This document shows, in pieces, positions 39,652 to 51,614 of a stretch of 64,000 nucleotides of DNA (the first letter of the stretch is position 1; each line of letters starts with the position of its first letter). The position numbers and the translations under genes were made by a program. The stretch spans positions 65,740,600 through 65,804,599 of the forward strand of contig NC_083602.1 of NCBI RefSeq assembly GCF_029168945.1, given 5' to 3'. Under the pieces are notes generated by a model. That model worked only from the letters and a program-made list of their open reading frames with translations. It did no database searches and was not told where the DNA came from. The stretch comes from Cannabis sativa (lineage: Eukaryota; Streptophyta; Magnoliopsida; Rosales; Cannabaceae).

Positions 39652-39730
39652 CCCATCACGAAAGAACTCCACGGTTAAGCGTGCTTGACCTGGGGTAATT
39701 TCAAGATGGGTGACCTCCTTGGAAGTTTTC
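39652..39730 (+). ncRNA. 5S rRNA-like domain in the Cassandra 3' LTR
   Basis: CCCATCACGAAAGAACTCC, GGTTAAGCGTGCTTGACC and GATGGGTGACCTCCTTGG preserve the 5S internal promoter blocks almost intact. It could still bind TFIIIA and be transcribed by Pol III. Confidence 0.85.
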
Positions 39731-39897
39731 CCTGGAAGTGTGCGAGTGAGGATAAAGCACGCTTGAAACACTCATGTTGATTTGTAGGGCCAATCATCAG
39801 TCCATGAAGCAGACAGAGTGACGTACTCGTGTATAAGAGCCATCATTCCGTGGGTGTAAGGGCCCAATAAAGGCTTGAGCGGGGACGTTACAGATCC

Positions 39898-40370
39898 AAA
39901 CCACTCAGATCTGGACCCTAGAGCCTAGACTCGGACCCTAGACTTGGACCCTAGACTTGGACCCCAGACATAGACCCAAACTCAGACCAAAACCCAAACC
40001 CGAACCTGGACTCAGATTCGGACCCTAGAGCCCAGACCTAGACCTGGACCCTAGACTTGGACCCCAACCCAGACTCGGACCTTAGACCCCAGACCTTTGA
40101 CTTGAGCCCCGGACCCCAATTCAGACCTGAACCCACACCCGGATCTAAACTTGGGCTCAGACCCTAGACCTAGACCTAGAACCCGAACCTCAAACTCAAA
40201 CTTGCACCCCAAACCTCGGACCCAAACCACGGAGCTTGAGTTAGACCTCGGGCCCAGACTCAGGCCCCGGACCTGAGGTTCATCCAGGTTTGGGTTTGGG
40301 GTTTGAGTCTGGGTCATGGTTTGGTTTGGGGTCTAGGGTTCGGGTCTGGGTCCAAGGTATAGGGCGTGGT
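39898..40370 (+). repeat. GACC-rich degenerate repeat, right block with strand switch
   Basis: Units such as GACTTGGACCCTA repeat with drift to about 40260; from about 40275 on the same units appear as complement (GGTTTGGGTTTGGGG, TAGGGTTCGGGTCTGGG). The long frames here are repeat artefacts. Confidence 0.8.
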
Positions 40371-42009
40371 CGAGGAGGGATGGGCTCATGTTGCGGTATG
40401 GTATATGTTGACTTAGAAATCTAAACTAGACTTCTAAGCCACACTCGCTTAGTAGATTGACGAGAATAAAAAAGTAGTTAAGTAATTTTAAGAGAGACAC
40501 AATAAGTTTATAGTAGTTCACTCCCTATATTGCCACAGTAATGGAGCTATGTCTACTTCGAGTTCTTATTTCTCATGAGATGGTAGTTACAGAAAAATTC
40601 TAAGTATCAAAATCTCCAATTTCTAAAGATAAAAACTAGAGAGAGAAGCTCTGACCTTATGGGTAGTTTTCTGAACTTGAAAAATAAACTAAGGGAGTTC
40701 TTCTTTTATAGGTGAAAGAGATCCACAAAAATAGGGGGAAATATAAATTATATGCTTTTAACTGTTGATTATGATCTAACGGTGAAAACTAACTCTTGGT
40801 GGTGATGGCCATTTTTCGGAGCTCGACGGGTCCCACTACAAGTAACTTGGAGCTTATTTTTGTAACTCCCTTGGGGTGAAATTTAATGATGAAAGCTTCA
40901 GAATAATGATTGAAATGTGAGATGTGACTTGATAGAGAATTTACGTAGCTTCAAAACTCAATTTGAATCGCGTCAATCAGATTAATATTGAGTGAGTTAT
41001 GGCTGTTTTACTGAAAGCAGTTCATGACCCATCGCCCAGGTTGGCATATGACTTCAACCTGGACGTCGAGTAAGTGTAAAAATGTCCAAGAGATGTACTT
41101 TAAGATGCCTAAGTAATATTTTTACATTACTTAGTCTATTTCTGTGTTTTGGCAAAGCTGGTCACCAGTTCTCAGAGATGTTGTTGTTTTGCAAAAATGA
41201 GAGACTCAAAACTCTTTATTTCTGAGTGAGCTTCCCATGTTGGAAATGAGAAATACAAAGTTTTGGATTTGAATTCACTGACTTTATGGATCTTAGTTAT
41301 TGTGAAAACGATTGAAACAGAATCAGAATCGGATAAGTAGAACCCGGCGCACCAGGCCATTTGTCAACCTAGGCGCTGGGTACCCTAATCCTGAGCTCCT
41401 GGGATCTCGTTTTGATACTTCTAAGGTTCTTGAACTTGAGGACGAGGTCTCCAACCCCGTTTTAGATCATTCTAGATTCATCGATCAAATTAGATTTGGA
41501 ATTTGAGCAATTAAAGGTAGCGTCCCAAGTTAATTGTCAACTTGGGCGCTAGGCCCTGTTTCCAAGGGCTCGGGTTTGTGGTTTTCTCCCCAAGTTTGAA
41601 TCTTCATTATTTCTAATGACAGAAAAAATACTGAAACACTTTTAGGTGAACTTGATTAGAAATGGCCCAAGTTGACAATATGTCAACTTGGACGCTAGGC
41701 CCAGCACAAGGTGTCAACCTAGGCGCTGGGTCCTTGTTATGGCCCCTCAAAAATTTTGTTTGGTCCCCAAAAATAGTGGAATCTCAATATTTTCTAAAAA
41801 TGGAGAAGATTCTCGGAAGAGTTCTCAGAAACACCATCGAAATCGGCCCAAGTTGACAAAATGTCAACCTGAGTGCTAGGCCTTGCTCCTGACACCCAAG
41901 AAATGTTGTTTCTTCCCTAAAATGACCTATTTCCCTATTTTTGATAAAGACAAAGAAGATGCAAAAGTTAAATCGTCGATATGGTAGATAAAAGGCACCA
42001 AAATTGTAG
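40371..42009. repeat. Unassigned repeat region with recurring palindromic motif
   Basis: No gene. The motif TGTCAACYTRGGCGCTRGG recurs near 41362, 41536, 41680, 41709 and 41860, three times preceded by its half complement GCCCAAGTTGACA. 40400-40560 has an LTR-like look (TAGTAGTTCACTCCC) but no ends could be fixed. Confidence 0.6.
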
Positions 42010-43207
42010 TGTTATTCCAAATTTTGTCCATCTAATGTGGCATGTCCATGTAAGCCAAGACAGAGTACATATGGAATACAGCCTTGCCAATCCTTACAAG
42101 GCATGGCAAAACCGCCAAGCAGCAAGCGAAAGAAGTTAAGCGAGTCATCAAGGAGCTGTACCACCATGTCTGGCCGGCCAAGGGGAGTCTATAGGCTGGC
42201 CAGGATGAGCTTGTATGGCCAGCTAGGGTTTGAGCACAAGCTGGCTGGCCAAAAAATGACTTTCAGACCAAGAGAGGGTCCGTTTGACTAAGGAAACTTG
42301 ACCTTTGGAAGGAAAAGGTATACAAAGGCTAACCTCCATCTCCAATGGCTGGCCTTCACCTATAAAGGTTGGCCTCCACCTCAAAGAGCTTGCAGGAACA
42401 TAACCTGCAAGATCCTGGTAGGCACATGGCTGGCAAGACCCTGGCAGGCACATGACCGACCAGACCCTGGCAGGAGCATGGCCGACCAGACCTCAACCTA
42501 CAGACCTTGTATGGCCGGACAACATGTATCCTGCAGGTGCATGGTCAGCCAGCTTTTCCTTGCAGGACATTGATGCACAACTTACATTTGTGGAGTGGAC
42601 ATCAAACCAAGCTGTGAGTTGGGCCTTGACAGCCCACGAAGATGCTACAAAAATATTAGCAACTTCCCTATTTTTAAGGGGCAATTTAGTCATTTGTATT
42701 TATTAATTAAATATGTAAATAATAGCTTTATTTTACCTATTCCTAAGGATACTAGGCATGTAAGCTCTACTATATAAAGAGTATTAGCCTATCTCTAAAG
42801 CCCTAAGTTTGAAGTCTCTAACCCTAAGTCATTAGCTCTCAACTCTATGTCTGAAACCTTAATCCTCTCTTCTCTCTCTCTCTCTGATACAAGCCCAAAG
42901 GGCTCTCTTCCTCTCTCTCACACGCCTCCAATGCTCTATCTCTCTCTCATTAAAGACATGCCTATTGATTCATACATTGTAACCTTAAGAGAGCTATATT
43001 AGATGCCACCTATAGTGATCTGAATAGTATTATCTCTAGGTATTAATACAACTAAAAGGGGAGTGGGTCATTACCCGCTAATTAAGGGGGTCAAACCTCT
43101 ATAAAAATCCTTGTGTTTTTTTACTTTCTAGTTCTAATGTGTAACACGTGGCAAGCATCAGTGTTAATATAACTCCACTATTGGCTGGCCAATTTTTGAG
43201 GTCAACA
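42010..43207 (+). mobile_element. Gypsy 5' LTR
   Basis: TGTTATTCCAAATTTTGTCC to GAGGTCAACA, 1,198 bp, with many GGCCGGCC/GCTGGCC motifs, a TATATAAAGAG box near 42771 and a CT-repeat (42860-42885). It is followed by TGGTGCTTTCATTGAGAGC, the primer-site region used by many plant Gypsy elements, and by gag. The same LTR family occurs reversed at 56459-58429. Confidence 0.85.
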
Positions 43208-43260
43208 GTTTGGTGCTTTCATTGAGAGCAAGTCGAGCTCAAGTAGTCTAATCAAACGCC

Positions 43261-44184
43261 ATGGTTAACACAAGGAGAACCCCGACTACAACTTCAACCT
43301 CATCAAGTATTCCTCAAGACTTGATGGAGACTGATCCTAATGTTCAAGTTCCAACCACAAATGGAATCTCCATGAACCCAACAGATGTGGTCACACCAGC
43401 CACCTTGGCAGACACCACGAACATGGCCACCACATCTGGCCAGGTTGACACCACCAATTCAGTTGGTCTCAATGGCCAACCTCTGCCACACAGGGAGGAC
43501 CCTCCACTGGCATCTGCATATAAGGAATGGCTAATATGGAGCAACCCCTAGACACCACAACTGGATCTATTTCCCAATATCATGTTGGAGAGATGAGGTC
43601 AAGAATTGGCAAGCCAACCATTAGCAAGCGTCATGTATACTTGGGAGGAGATCTCGAGTTAGCTAGACTTAGAGAGGTCGTCTGTCAAGTTTGCCAAACT
43701 GAAGAACCATGTGTTGTTGACTGCGATGCACTCGCACAATAGAGATGCCAATTCTTGAGATGGATGGATGACCAAGTGTACATCCTCTAATCTCATCAGG
43801 CGTAATTAGAGCACCGTAACAGAAAAGCTAACGACTTAATAAGGCTGTTCAATGAAAGAACTGCCAGAAGAGGTCAGGATCTCATCAAAGATCCTCTCCA
43901 GGGGAGACTAATCGACACATCAAGGGGGGTCTACAAACAAACTATCCAACCAAGTTCCTCAAGAATTGGGATAACCTTTCCCAACCTGAAGGAGGACAAG
44001 CCTTGCCACAAAGATTCTATGGTGAGAGCAGCCAGACTCTGGTAGCCATTGCTTTGGGGGGCAACCAGGAGTCTCTAGCACAACAACACCCCTATTGTCC
44101 AACCCATGGCCAGCCAGCACCATAGAAGTGCACTCTGAATTCCTGTCCTGGGACATTCGGGAGTGAGTCACCCAAAGGCCAATC
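43261..44184 (+). pseudogene. Gypsy gag remnant, N-terminal part
   Basis: ATG at 43261 opens MVNTRRTPTTTST.., a typical plant Gypsy gag start 53 bp after the LTR. The frame stops at 43549; gag-like sequence (IGKPTISKRHVYLGGDLELARL) continues in another frame to about 43740 and then with more stops. It is cut by the Copia LTR scrap at 44185. Confidence 0.75.
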
Positions 44185-44288
44185 TGTTGGATTTTGTGCC
44201 CTAAATAAAACTCATTTCAATATAATTAGATTTACTAATAAATAAAAGATCATAAATCATTTTGTGTTGCATGGTTCACATGATTTAT
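44185..44288 (+). mobile_element. Copia LTR fragment (first ~100 bp)
   Basis: TGTTGGATTTTGTGCCC to CATGATTTATTTC matches the start of the LTR family at 1100 and 53775. The remaining 1.75 kb is absent. Confidence 0.85.
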
Positions 44289-44329
44289 TTCACAAAATCC
44301 TAATTCTCATAAATGTTCTCTTGTTGTGA

Positions 44330-44763
44330 AATTCTAAGAATTCACCAGACGACTAGCTATTTTAATACCCAAAGGCTTGTTAATCCGAGGAAGAGGAATT
44401 CAAAAAATTTGAATCCATATAGGCACTTGTTTAAAATTTTCCATAGTAATTTGATTTAAACCTTTCGAATCAATAAGTACTAGATAGTTACCTTAAAAAT
44501 ACCAAGGTTGTCCTCGTAAAACTCTACTCTTCACACTTTGTCGTTCAAAGGTTAGTATGAAGATACCATCAGTATAATCCTCCACTTTGACTCCAGCATT
44601 GTTCTGCCATTTTGCTTCAAAAAAACCTCTTAAGACCACTTTTATTAACTGCCTTGTTTGATAAGGATCTACCAAAAACAACCTTAGATTAATCTAAGTT
44701 TTTCTCCTCGACATTACCTAAAGGATACACACTAGTATTTAATTCTATTGGAGTGGTCTGCAT
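44330..44763 (-). pseudogene. LINE-type ORF1 remnant (DUF4283 domain)
   Basis: Minus strand from an ATG at 44763: MQTTPIELNTSVYPLGN, a stop, then a frame shift into QLIKVVLRGFFEAKW, DGIFILTFERQSVKSRVLRG, QPWYF and, past a stop, QVPIWIQIF and RINKPLGIKIASRL. The PW.F and P.WIQI patterns mark the DUF4283 region found at the front of plant LINE-like ORF1 proteins. Its zinc knuckle and any reverse transcriptase are missing. Confidence 0.75.
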
Positions 44764-47700
44764 TTTCAATTAAAATATAATATACTACCAATAGTATTAA
44801 GATAGAAAAATGTCAGAGGAAGATAATAGTATATACCTTGGTACCATCACAGTATTGTATATAGATATTCATATTAGCGTCTTTCAATACAATGAAGACA
44901 AAAAAAAAAAAAAAAAAAAAAACTCATGCGCATTAAGCATTAATGGCCCATTTATTTCATAATCTTCCCAAAAATAGAATAAATAAAAATTTCCAATTCA
45001 TTATTAATGTCTCCATCTCCCAATGATTACAAAATCATCACATTTATACTTTGCACAACAAAGCAATATTATTTTATATATTTATTTATGGTAAAACCTT
45101 ATTATAGTTAATCAAGACTGAATTAAAAATAATTAAAATAGTCCAATTCAGTTATTATGACTTAATTATTCCTTATTTGTTTTCTATAAAGACGGGTTAG
45201 AAAACCTCCTAATTAATATAGCCATTCAATTTATCATAAAAACTATTTATATTGATATCTTCCTATACAACTAAGAAATCCAACATCCAATACTCCATAA
45301 ACTTTATTGCCCAAATATGTTCGTATCTTTCCAATAATAAAATAAACTCAATATATTCTCAATTGACTATTAGTGTTCCCACCTACCATTAATTACTGGA
45401 TCCCCACGTTTATTATGACTTAATTATTTTTTACTTATGATCTATATAGATGGAGCATTGTTATTGGACATCAGTGGTGCTTAGCACCCTTAAGACGTGT
45501 CGTCTTGCGATTGACTAGCGATACTCCCTAAAAGCTATTATATTAAACTATATGAAACCTGATACTTAATTAGACCAATAGCGATATTGACACGTAGGAG
45601 GGTGCTTGACACCACTAGTGCCATTTAGCATTTCTCATATAGATGTAACGGAAAACCTCCTAATTAATATAACCAATCAATTTACTATAAAAATTATTTA
45701 TATTGGTATCTTCCTATACAAGTAAGAAAAAAAAAAAACTCAATACTCCATAAACTTTACTGCCCAAAGATATTGGTATCTTTCCAAAAATAAAATCAAT
45801 ATATTCCAATTGACTATTAGTGTTTCCACCTCCCATTAATTACAAAATCTCCACGTTTATATTTATATACCAAAACGATATTATATTATATATAGTGAAA
45901 CACATATTAATTGTCAATATAAATTTCCAAAATTAAATTAGAAAGAATTCACTAATATAATCACCATCTAATTTGAGTGTTAAGCTTAATTTTCCTTTAA
46001 AATGTTTATATAACTATTTTTCTAATTAAATATTAATCAAACAAAGCTATTACCCTATAAGCTTTATTCCTCTTAAATAATACTCTAATTCACTTTAAAT
46101 CTTTCCTTAAATCATACATAAACCAAAATTACTCTTTTATACCAAAAAGTAAAATTTGAACAGTGGATTGTTAACTTTAAAATTTTATATACTATAAATA
46201 CATGATAATGTGATATTTTAACCAACTTACCCTAAATAATTAGGGGCGAACCATGTATAATAGGTGCCATAGCCTTGAAAGACACCAAAACCATAAACCT
46301 CACCCATTAAACTAGTACTTCCATTCCTTTAACCAAGGACACATTATAACTGCCTCAGGAAAGCTATCTTTACCTCAACCAGAATTCTTTAAAAATTGTT
46401 ATCTTTACATACCTACTACCTAAAACAACTATGACATACAATCACAAACAAGAAGTATGAATGTATACCAAAAAATTCTATCACCAAACAGCTCAAAATT
46501 TGTCCCCCACCAATTACAAACAAAGATCTTAAAGAACAAAACATTCATACAAACTTTACCGTAAATCCCATTTTAAATACCTACTAATATAGAACAAAAA
46601 CAATAACAAACAAACAACAAGATAAAATCAACTAACCACCATTTCAGCATTAAACAAAAAATCCAAAAGACCGAAGTCACCCAGAATCAAAACTAAAATT
46701 TTAACTCAAGAACACTCCATCAAAACTATGCATACATTCAAGCAAAAGTACTAAAACCAAGATGCCTTTTACTAACTCAAAATAAAACCAAAATAAAGCC
46801 ACACATAATCAACTACAAACAATCTTAAAGATTCATAAAGATCTACTCAAATTAACCAACTAATACAAAACCCCAAATCAACCTCTCCCCAAGATCATAA
46901 AAAATAAATTTTATCAATTCAATTAATCATCGAGCACCAACCACCCTACAAGTCTAAACTTAGAGCTTTGAAAAGTGCAATGAATTAGATTTAAAAATTT
47001 AAAGGACCCCATAAAGCTAACAAACACATTAGAAAATAATTAAAAAAAAACATACATGTGATATTAATGCAATTATCTGTGATATTTCTCCTAGATCTCT
47101 ATATCGAAAGTCAGTAATGCTAATAAGAAACGATTCGGAGAGGTATCTATAAAGAACTCATCTTTTCCTTTGGAGAAACCCTTGTCGCCCCTTTGAATTT
47201 GAGATTAGGTCTGATTGGATGAGTTGAACGATAAGGATTGGTGACCAACAACGAATATTGTTAAATCCACTTGAATCTAGGCAACGCATCCCTCCCAATT
47301 GAAACATCCAGCCTCAAATACTGAGATTCCAATCTACTCTTTGCAAATCACAAAAATAGGAAAAAAGTAGGATCTACTCATCCTTAATCCTTGAAAAACT
47401 ACCTTAGTGGCAATAGGGTGTGGCATATAGAATCTCTATCCTCCATGGCCACATCGGTCAAAGATTGATCCTTCACATGATCAAGGAAACGGCGATCGAA
47501 AACAAAGAAGAAAGCATTTAATTTTTTTTTCAACCTAAGCAGGACATTCAGGGTCATTGCTTTTGAAGACAGCCAATGCACCGAAAAGATTTGGGTCGAT
47601 ACCAATAACCCAATCAGACCTCGCATTACGTGGGTTGGAGTCGAACCCTTCTTCTTTTGCTTTGCTATGGGAGGTTTCGAAATCTCTAGGTAAAAGGCAA

Positions 47701-48296
47701 GATAACGAGGCTAATCAATTCTCTTTGAGCTCAACTTCGGAGGCCTTAACATTAACCTAAGTTTTGGACAACCAATTATTCCATTTAAAAAGAAAAAAAA
47801 AACTATTCCAATGTAACAAAAAAAAGAAATTAATAATTTTTTTATCAATTTCTTTTATACATTTTAAATTTTATTGCATATTCCTATTTTCATTCTAATT
47901 ACAGACTTCAAAGACTCAAACTAAACTACTTATATTACTATCTCAGGTGCCTAATGCCAGAAGGTTCATAAGAAATAGGGAACAACATATGAGTATATAA
48001 AGGTAGAAACAACGAAAGAACATACATCCATCGGTGTAAAAGATACCCAGCATAATATAGAAAACTACTTTGCACAGCATTTACATCGAATCCATCTTTC
48101 CAAGATTGAATTCATTAAGTATGTCATTACACAATGAACAGAAACGGATAAAAAAGTTACGAAGTCATTGAATCGTTCTTTCAAAGTTTCAGCATACAAG
48201 CAAAAACTAGGAAATTCTAATAGAAATACATACACAAGAAGAGGAGGAAAAGAAGGTGTCTCAAACTAAATTGGAAGTGGTTGAGAACGATAGCGA
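44764..48296. other. Intergenic: partial tandem repeats, a MITE, and an A/C-skewed stretch
   Basis: 44955-45870 contains three diverged units with CCACCTCCCATTAATTAC-like and AACCTCCTAATTAATATA blocks; the second and third are separated by the MITE at 45453. 46200-47050 is strongly poor in G on the + strand. 47100-47760 is more balanced with no recognisable coding; it might be the 5' part of the LINE whose ORF1 scrap lies at 44330-44763. 48000-48296 is the likely H2A.W 3' UTR. Confidence 0.45.
45453..45636 (+). mobile_element. 184-bp Mutator-type MITE with 9-bp target duplication
   Basis: GAGCATTGTTATTGGACATC at the left and ACTAGTGCCATTTAGCATTT near the right form about 48 bp of imperfect inverted repeat that also contains GTGGTG..AGCACCCT. 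ATATAGATG flanks both sides (45444-45452 and 45637-45645). Confidence 0.92.
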
Positions 48297-48915
48297 TTAA
48301 GCCTTCTTGGGGGATTTGGTAGCTTTAGATGGAGACTTGGGCTCTTTGCCAGCCTTTTCGTTCTTCTTTGGTAATAGAACCGGGTTGATATTAGGCAAGA
48401 CACCACCATGAGCAATGGTTACACCCGAAAGCAATTTCCCAAGCTCCACATCGTTCCTTACAGCCAACAACAAATGCCTTGGGATAACCCGATTCTTCTT
48501 GTTATCTCTAGCCGCATTTCCAGCTAGCTCAAGAACCTGAAGATTTCACCACAAAAATCAAAACATTAACCCATCAGTTAAAGAAAGATAAATATTGGAG
48601 ATTAGCCCACAAATCTAAGTTCAATAATGAATTGGACGGATAACATAATCAGAACACTTAACCCTAAAAGTTGAGACGAAATTAACAAAATGAAAGAATT
48701 ACCTCAGCAGCTAGATACTCAAGAACAGCGGCCAAGTAGACCGGAGCTCCACTTCCAACACGTTTGGAGTACCTTCCCTTCTTCAAGTATCGCCCAATTC
48801 TCCCGACTGGGAATTGAAGACCGGCTTTCACAGACCGAGAGACGGACTTCTTCTTGGGACCACTACTTCCCCTTCCTCCTGCAGATCCCTTCTTGTTCTT
48901 TCCGCCAGTGTCCAT
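48297..48915 (-). CDS. H2A.W: Histone H2A.W (two exons, 150 aa)
   Basis: Minus-strand exons 48703-48915 (71 codons) and 48297-48536 (80 codons with stop) join at a GT-AG intron of 166 bp. The protein has a basic N-tail with [19 protein letters not shown], the histone fold with [20 protein letters not shown] and the conserved [18 protein letters not shown], and [15 protein letters not shown] of the docking region. The C-tail carries [11 protein letters not shown], the SPKK-type DNA-binding motif that defines plant H2A.W. H2A.W nucleosomes pack heterochromatin and help silence transposons. A single intron and an ATG at 48915 fit the family. No other gene is within 30 kb on the left, so it is an island among transposons. 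Confidence 0.97.
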
Positions 48916-50425
48916 GGCTAAAACCCTTGTTTCTCAGGTAAAGAAAGAGATCGAATTGAAATGGATGAGTGCACTGAGGGAAAGTAGGAAATTTTGTGCA
49001 AGAGTGAATACTGTATAGATTGGATATGTAAAACAGGAACGAAGAGTAGAAGAAAGAACTTGGGTGCGTATCTACCGTTGGATCAGGTTCATATCTATGG
49101 ATATAAAGTTTGTGTCTTTGCGATCCGTGTATTTGGTTATGGACCAATAGAATTTGAGATTACATGTTTTCAATTTTTTTTTTTTTTTTGAGCTTTTTTC
49201 AGTTTTAACTTTTAAATACTTCCAGCTCACCAAATAAACAAATATACAGCCTAAATAAAAAAAAACACAAATACCACTTACACACACCTTCAACCTTTCC
49301 TGGGCAACTATCGCGCAATCACACAACAACCCAACGCAACCAAAACAAAAATTCAACCAGAAAGAGAACCACCATTAATTCTGGCAACTTCACCTGAGAA
49401 GACGGCCAGAATCAATCAAAACAGGAGCTGTTTCGAATTCATAAAAAAAGTGTAGAAAAATGACTGTGAAACTAAAATCAACCAAAAATCCAGTTTAATT
49501 TGCATAAAACTAATATCCTAGCTTGAATTTTCAGATCCATGAAAGACAGATCTCAAAAAGTTGATCTAGAGTTCCCAAACAATCCAATCAAGTATAATCC
49601 AAAAAATTACATCAATACTACAGTAAAATATTTATCCTAATGTATTTTTGTTGTTTTCTAAATTTCTAACGGTAAATTTGTTCATATTAAATCATAAAGA
49701 GACATGTAGATAGAGTTACGTACGTGGAAACATTGTTCTGATCTTTAATGTTTCATAATAGTTGCATTCAAGTTGCATACATATTTTGCTAACAGTTATT
49801 TCGTCTGATTGAAACCTTCGTCTGATGCAACCTTCGACCAACCACCCAGAAATTTTCGTCTAATGCAACTTTCGGCCAACCACCCAGCAACCACCCTGCA
49901 ACTATCCTCTGATTGTGTAAGTGATAGTGTAAATGGTATTTCAGTAATTAAAATCACATAAAAGTTATAAATGTTGTCTTTACCTTATGGAGGTATTTCT
50001 GTAAATAATGTGTCAATTTATATTTTCTATGTAATAATTCATTTTCTTTTTTGTTTTTTTTCTTTAACAGATATTTTTAATTAAAACTTTTACATAAAAA
50101 ATACAAAATATAATATTTATTATATTTTTACTTTTATATGAGTATGATAATTTTTATACTCATTCTTTTATTTTATTTACCAAAATATCACTTGCACACA
50201 TAATTCTTTTGATACTAATATCATTGTTCTTCCATCACACTCAATCAAATTATCTCTGCATATTATTTCAATTTCTTCTCTGTTTTTTTTTTTTAATTTT
50301 TAGCTACACATCTAAACTTCCCTACATAATTTAAAGTAGTATCTCCAAAAAAAAAATTGAAACATCACGATCTTCAACTGCTATTGAAGAATCAACCCAC
50401 GTTTTTTTTATAATTGTCTATATAA
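48916..50425. other. H2A.W promoter and intergenic DNA
   Basis: 48916-49000 is likely the 5' UTR. 49800-49920 has two short repeats of GCAAC(T/C)TTCG.CCAACCACCCAG. AATACCACTTACAC at 49269 and its approximate complement GTGTAAATGGTATT near 49927 could be ends of a small element, not proven. Confidence 0.4.
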
Positions 50426-51497
50426 ATGACTATAACTCGTTCTTCATCTTCTCCATCCCCCTCTATGAAAAAAGTTCTAATTATAGGCCCTAAAGCTTCA
50501 AAAATGGGGTTGAAATCTATCTCTGAAAAAACAAAGGGAAAAAAAGTTAGATGATGATTTTTTTATAATGATTTTGTTGAGCTCATACCCAAACAGATGA
50601 AGGCTCCTGCTAAGAAAAAAATTAAAATCGTTAAAGGAGAGGGATCTAGGAGAATCCTATTGATGTTGATTAAAAGGGGAAGAATTATGTTCCTCGTTTG
50701 ATTGAGGTTTGTATTGTGTTTTTTTAGTTTTGGCATATTTTAGATTTTATTGCTCTTAGGTATGGTTCCATTATTTTGAAAAATATTAATTCTTAGTTTG
50801 TTTTAGGTCTATTATGTTGCTTAGGTCATTTTCATTTATATTTCATATTAGTTGGATTTAGGTTTCATTTCCGTTTATTAACTTTAGAACCATGTTTCTC
50901 TTTTTAATGGTTTATGGTACTTGTTGTTTTTATTATTTTTATGGTTTTGAATTTATATATGTCAAATGCTTATTGTAGTGTGATTTGTTGTTTTTGTTAT
51001 TTTTTTTATAATTTTTTTAGGTTTCATTTCTGATTCATTATTGTTTTGGTTGATACTCGTGATGATATTTATAGATTTTTACAATGTGCTATGTATTCTG
51101 GTTTTTTTGACATTTTTTAGTTGTTTTTGATGTTAAAGCTCCACTAAGAGTAGTAGAGATTGCTAGTTTGATTGGTCAGGAAAACAATTTTATTTGTGTT
51201 GTTGCATTTCAGTTGTTGATGTGTTTTAGTATAGTTATTTTAACTATTTGATTACTATTTTATTACACAATGATTGTGGTGCTTTTGTTGTTGCATTTGT
51301 TTTGTTGAGTTCTTTATACATGGAAAAGATGTTCTACTAGATTTTGATATCGAAGCTTATCGCACGAGGCTTGTTGTGCTTTTGCTCGCATATGGTAAAA
51401 GGAAAATTAATGAAAATATTGATAGTGAGGATGAGAAGCCTAAGAAGTCTACGAAGAATGTTCAAGGGAAGAACAAGGGTTTGGTGATTTGGGACTG
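50426..51497 (+). pseudogene. Ulp1-like (C48) protease relic, probably MULE-borne
   Basis: A first piece (50426-50554) reads MTITRSSSSPSPSMKKV.. then stops; ELIPKQMKAPAKKKIKIVK follows near 50580. At 51272 the frame DCGAFVVAFV holds the catalytic-cysteine motif DCG of Ulp1/C48 SUMO proteases, and after a frameshift FFIHGKDVLLDFDIEAYRTR continues to a stop at 51497. The histidine and aspartate of the triad are not visible. Such Ulp1-like genes are common cargo of plant Mutator-like elements; no terminal repeats were found. Confidence 0.65.
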
Positions 51498-51614
51498 ATT
51501 TCTATAGCCCATTGAATGTTATTTTTATTTTTATTGTTTGTTATTATAATGCTAGATGTTAAGACTTTGTTATTGATGCTATGGTTCTTGTTGCCCCTCT
51601 TTTATCCCAAAATA

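Larger units (their letters stand above)
38960..39892 (+). mobile_element. Complete Cassandra TRIM retrotransposon, 933 bp
   Basis: Two 431-bp LTRs (38960-39390 and 39462-39892) flank a 71-bp interior. The interior opens with TGATATCTGAGCC (39393-39405), a mutated initiator tRNA-Met primer site, and closes with the purine tract AGGGGGGTGAT. Each LTR contains a 5S rRNA-like segment, the mark of Cassandra. Near-match target duplication GATCT / GATCC at 38955-38959 and 39893-39897. No coding capacity, as normal for this family. Confidence 0.93.

Noticed and set aside
38734..40317. Frames rich in DPDLG or GLGLG
   Set aside because: They read through GACC-type repeats and the Cassandra element; composition explains them.
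49269..49940. Possible MITE ends AATACCACTTACAC and GTGTAAATGGTATT
   Set aside because: Match is short and imperfect and no target duplication could be read, so I did not list it as an element.
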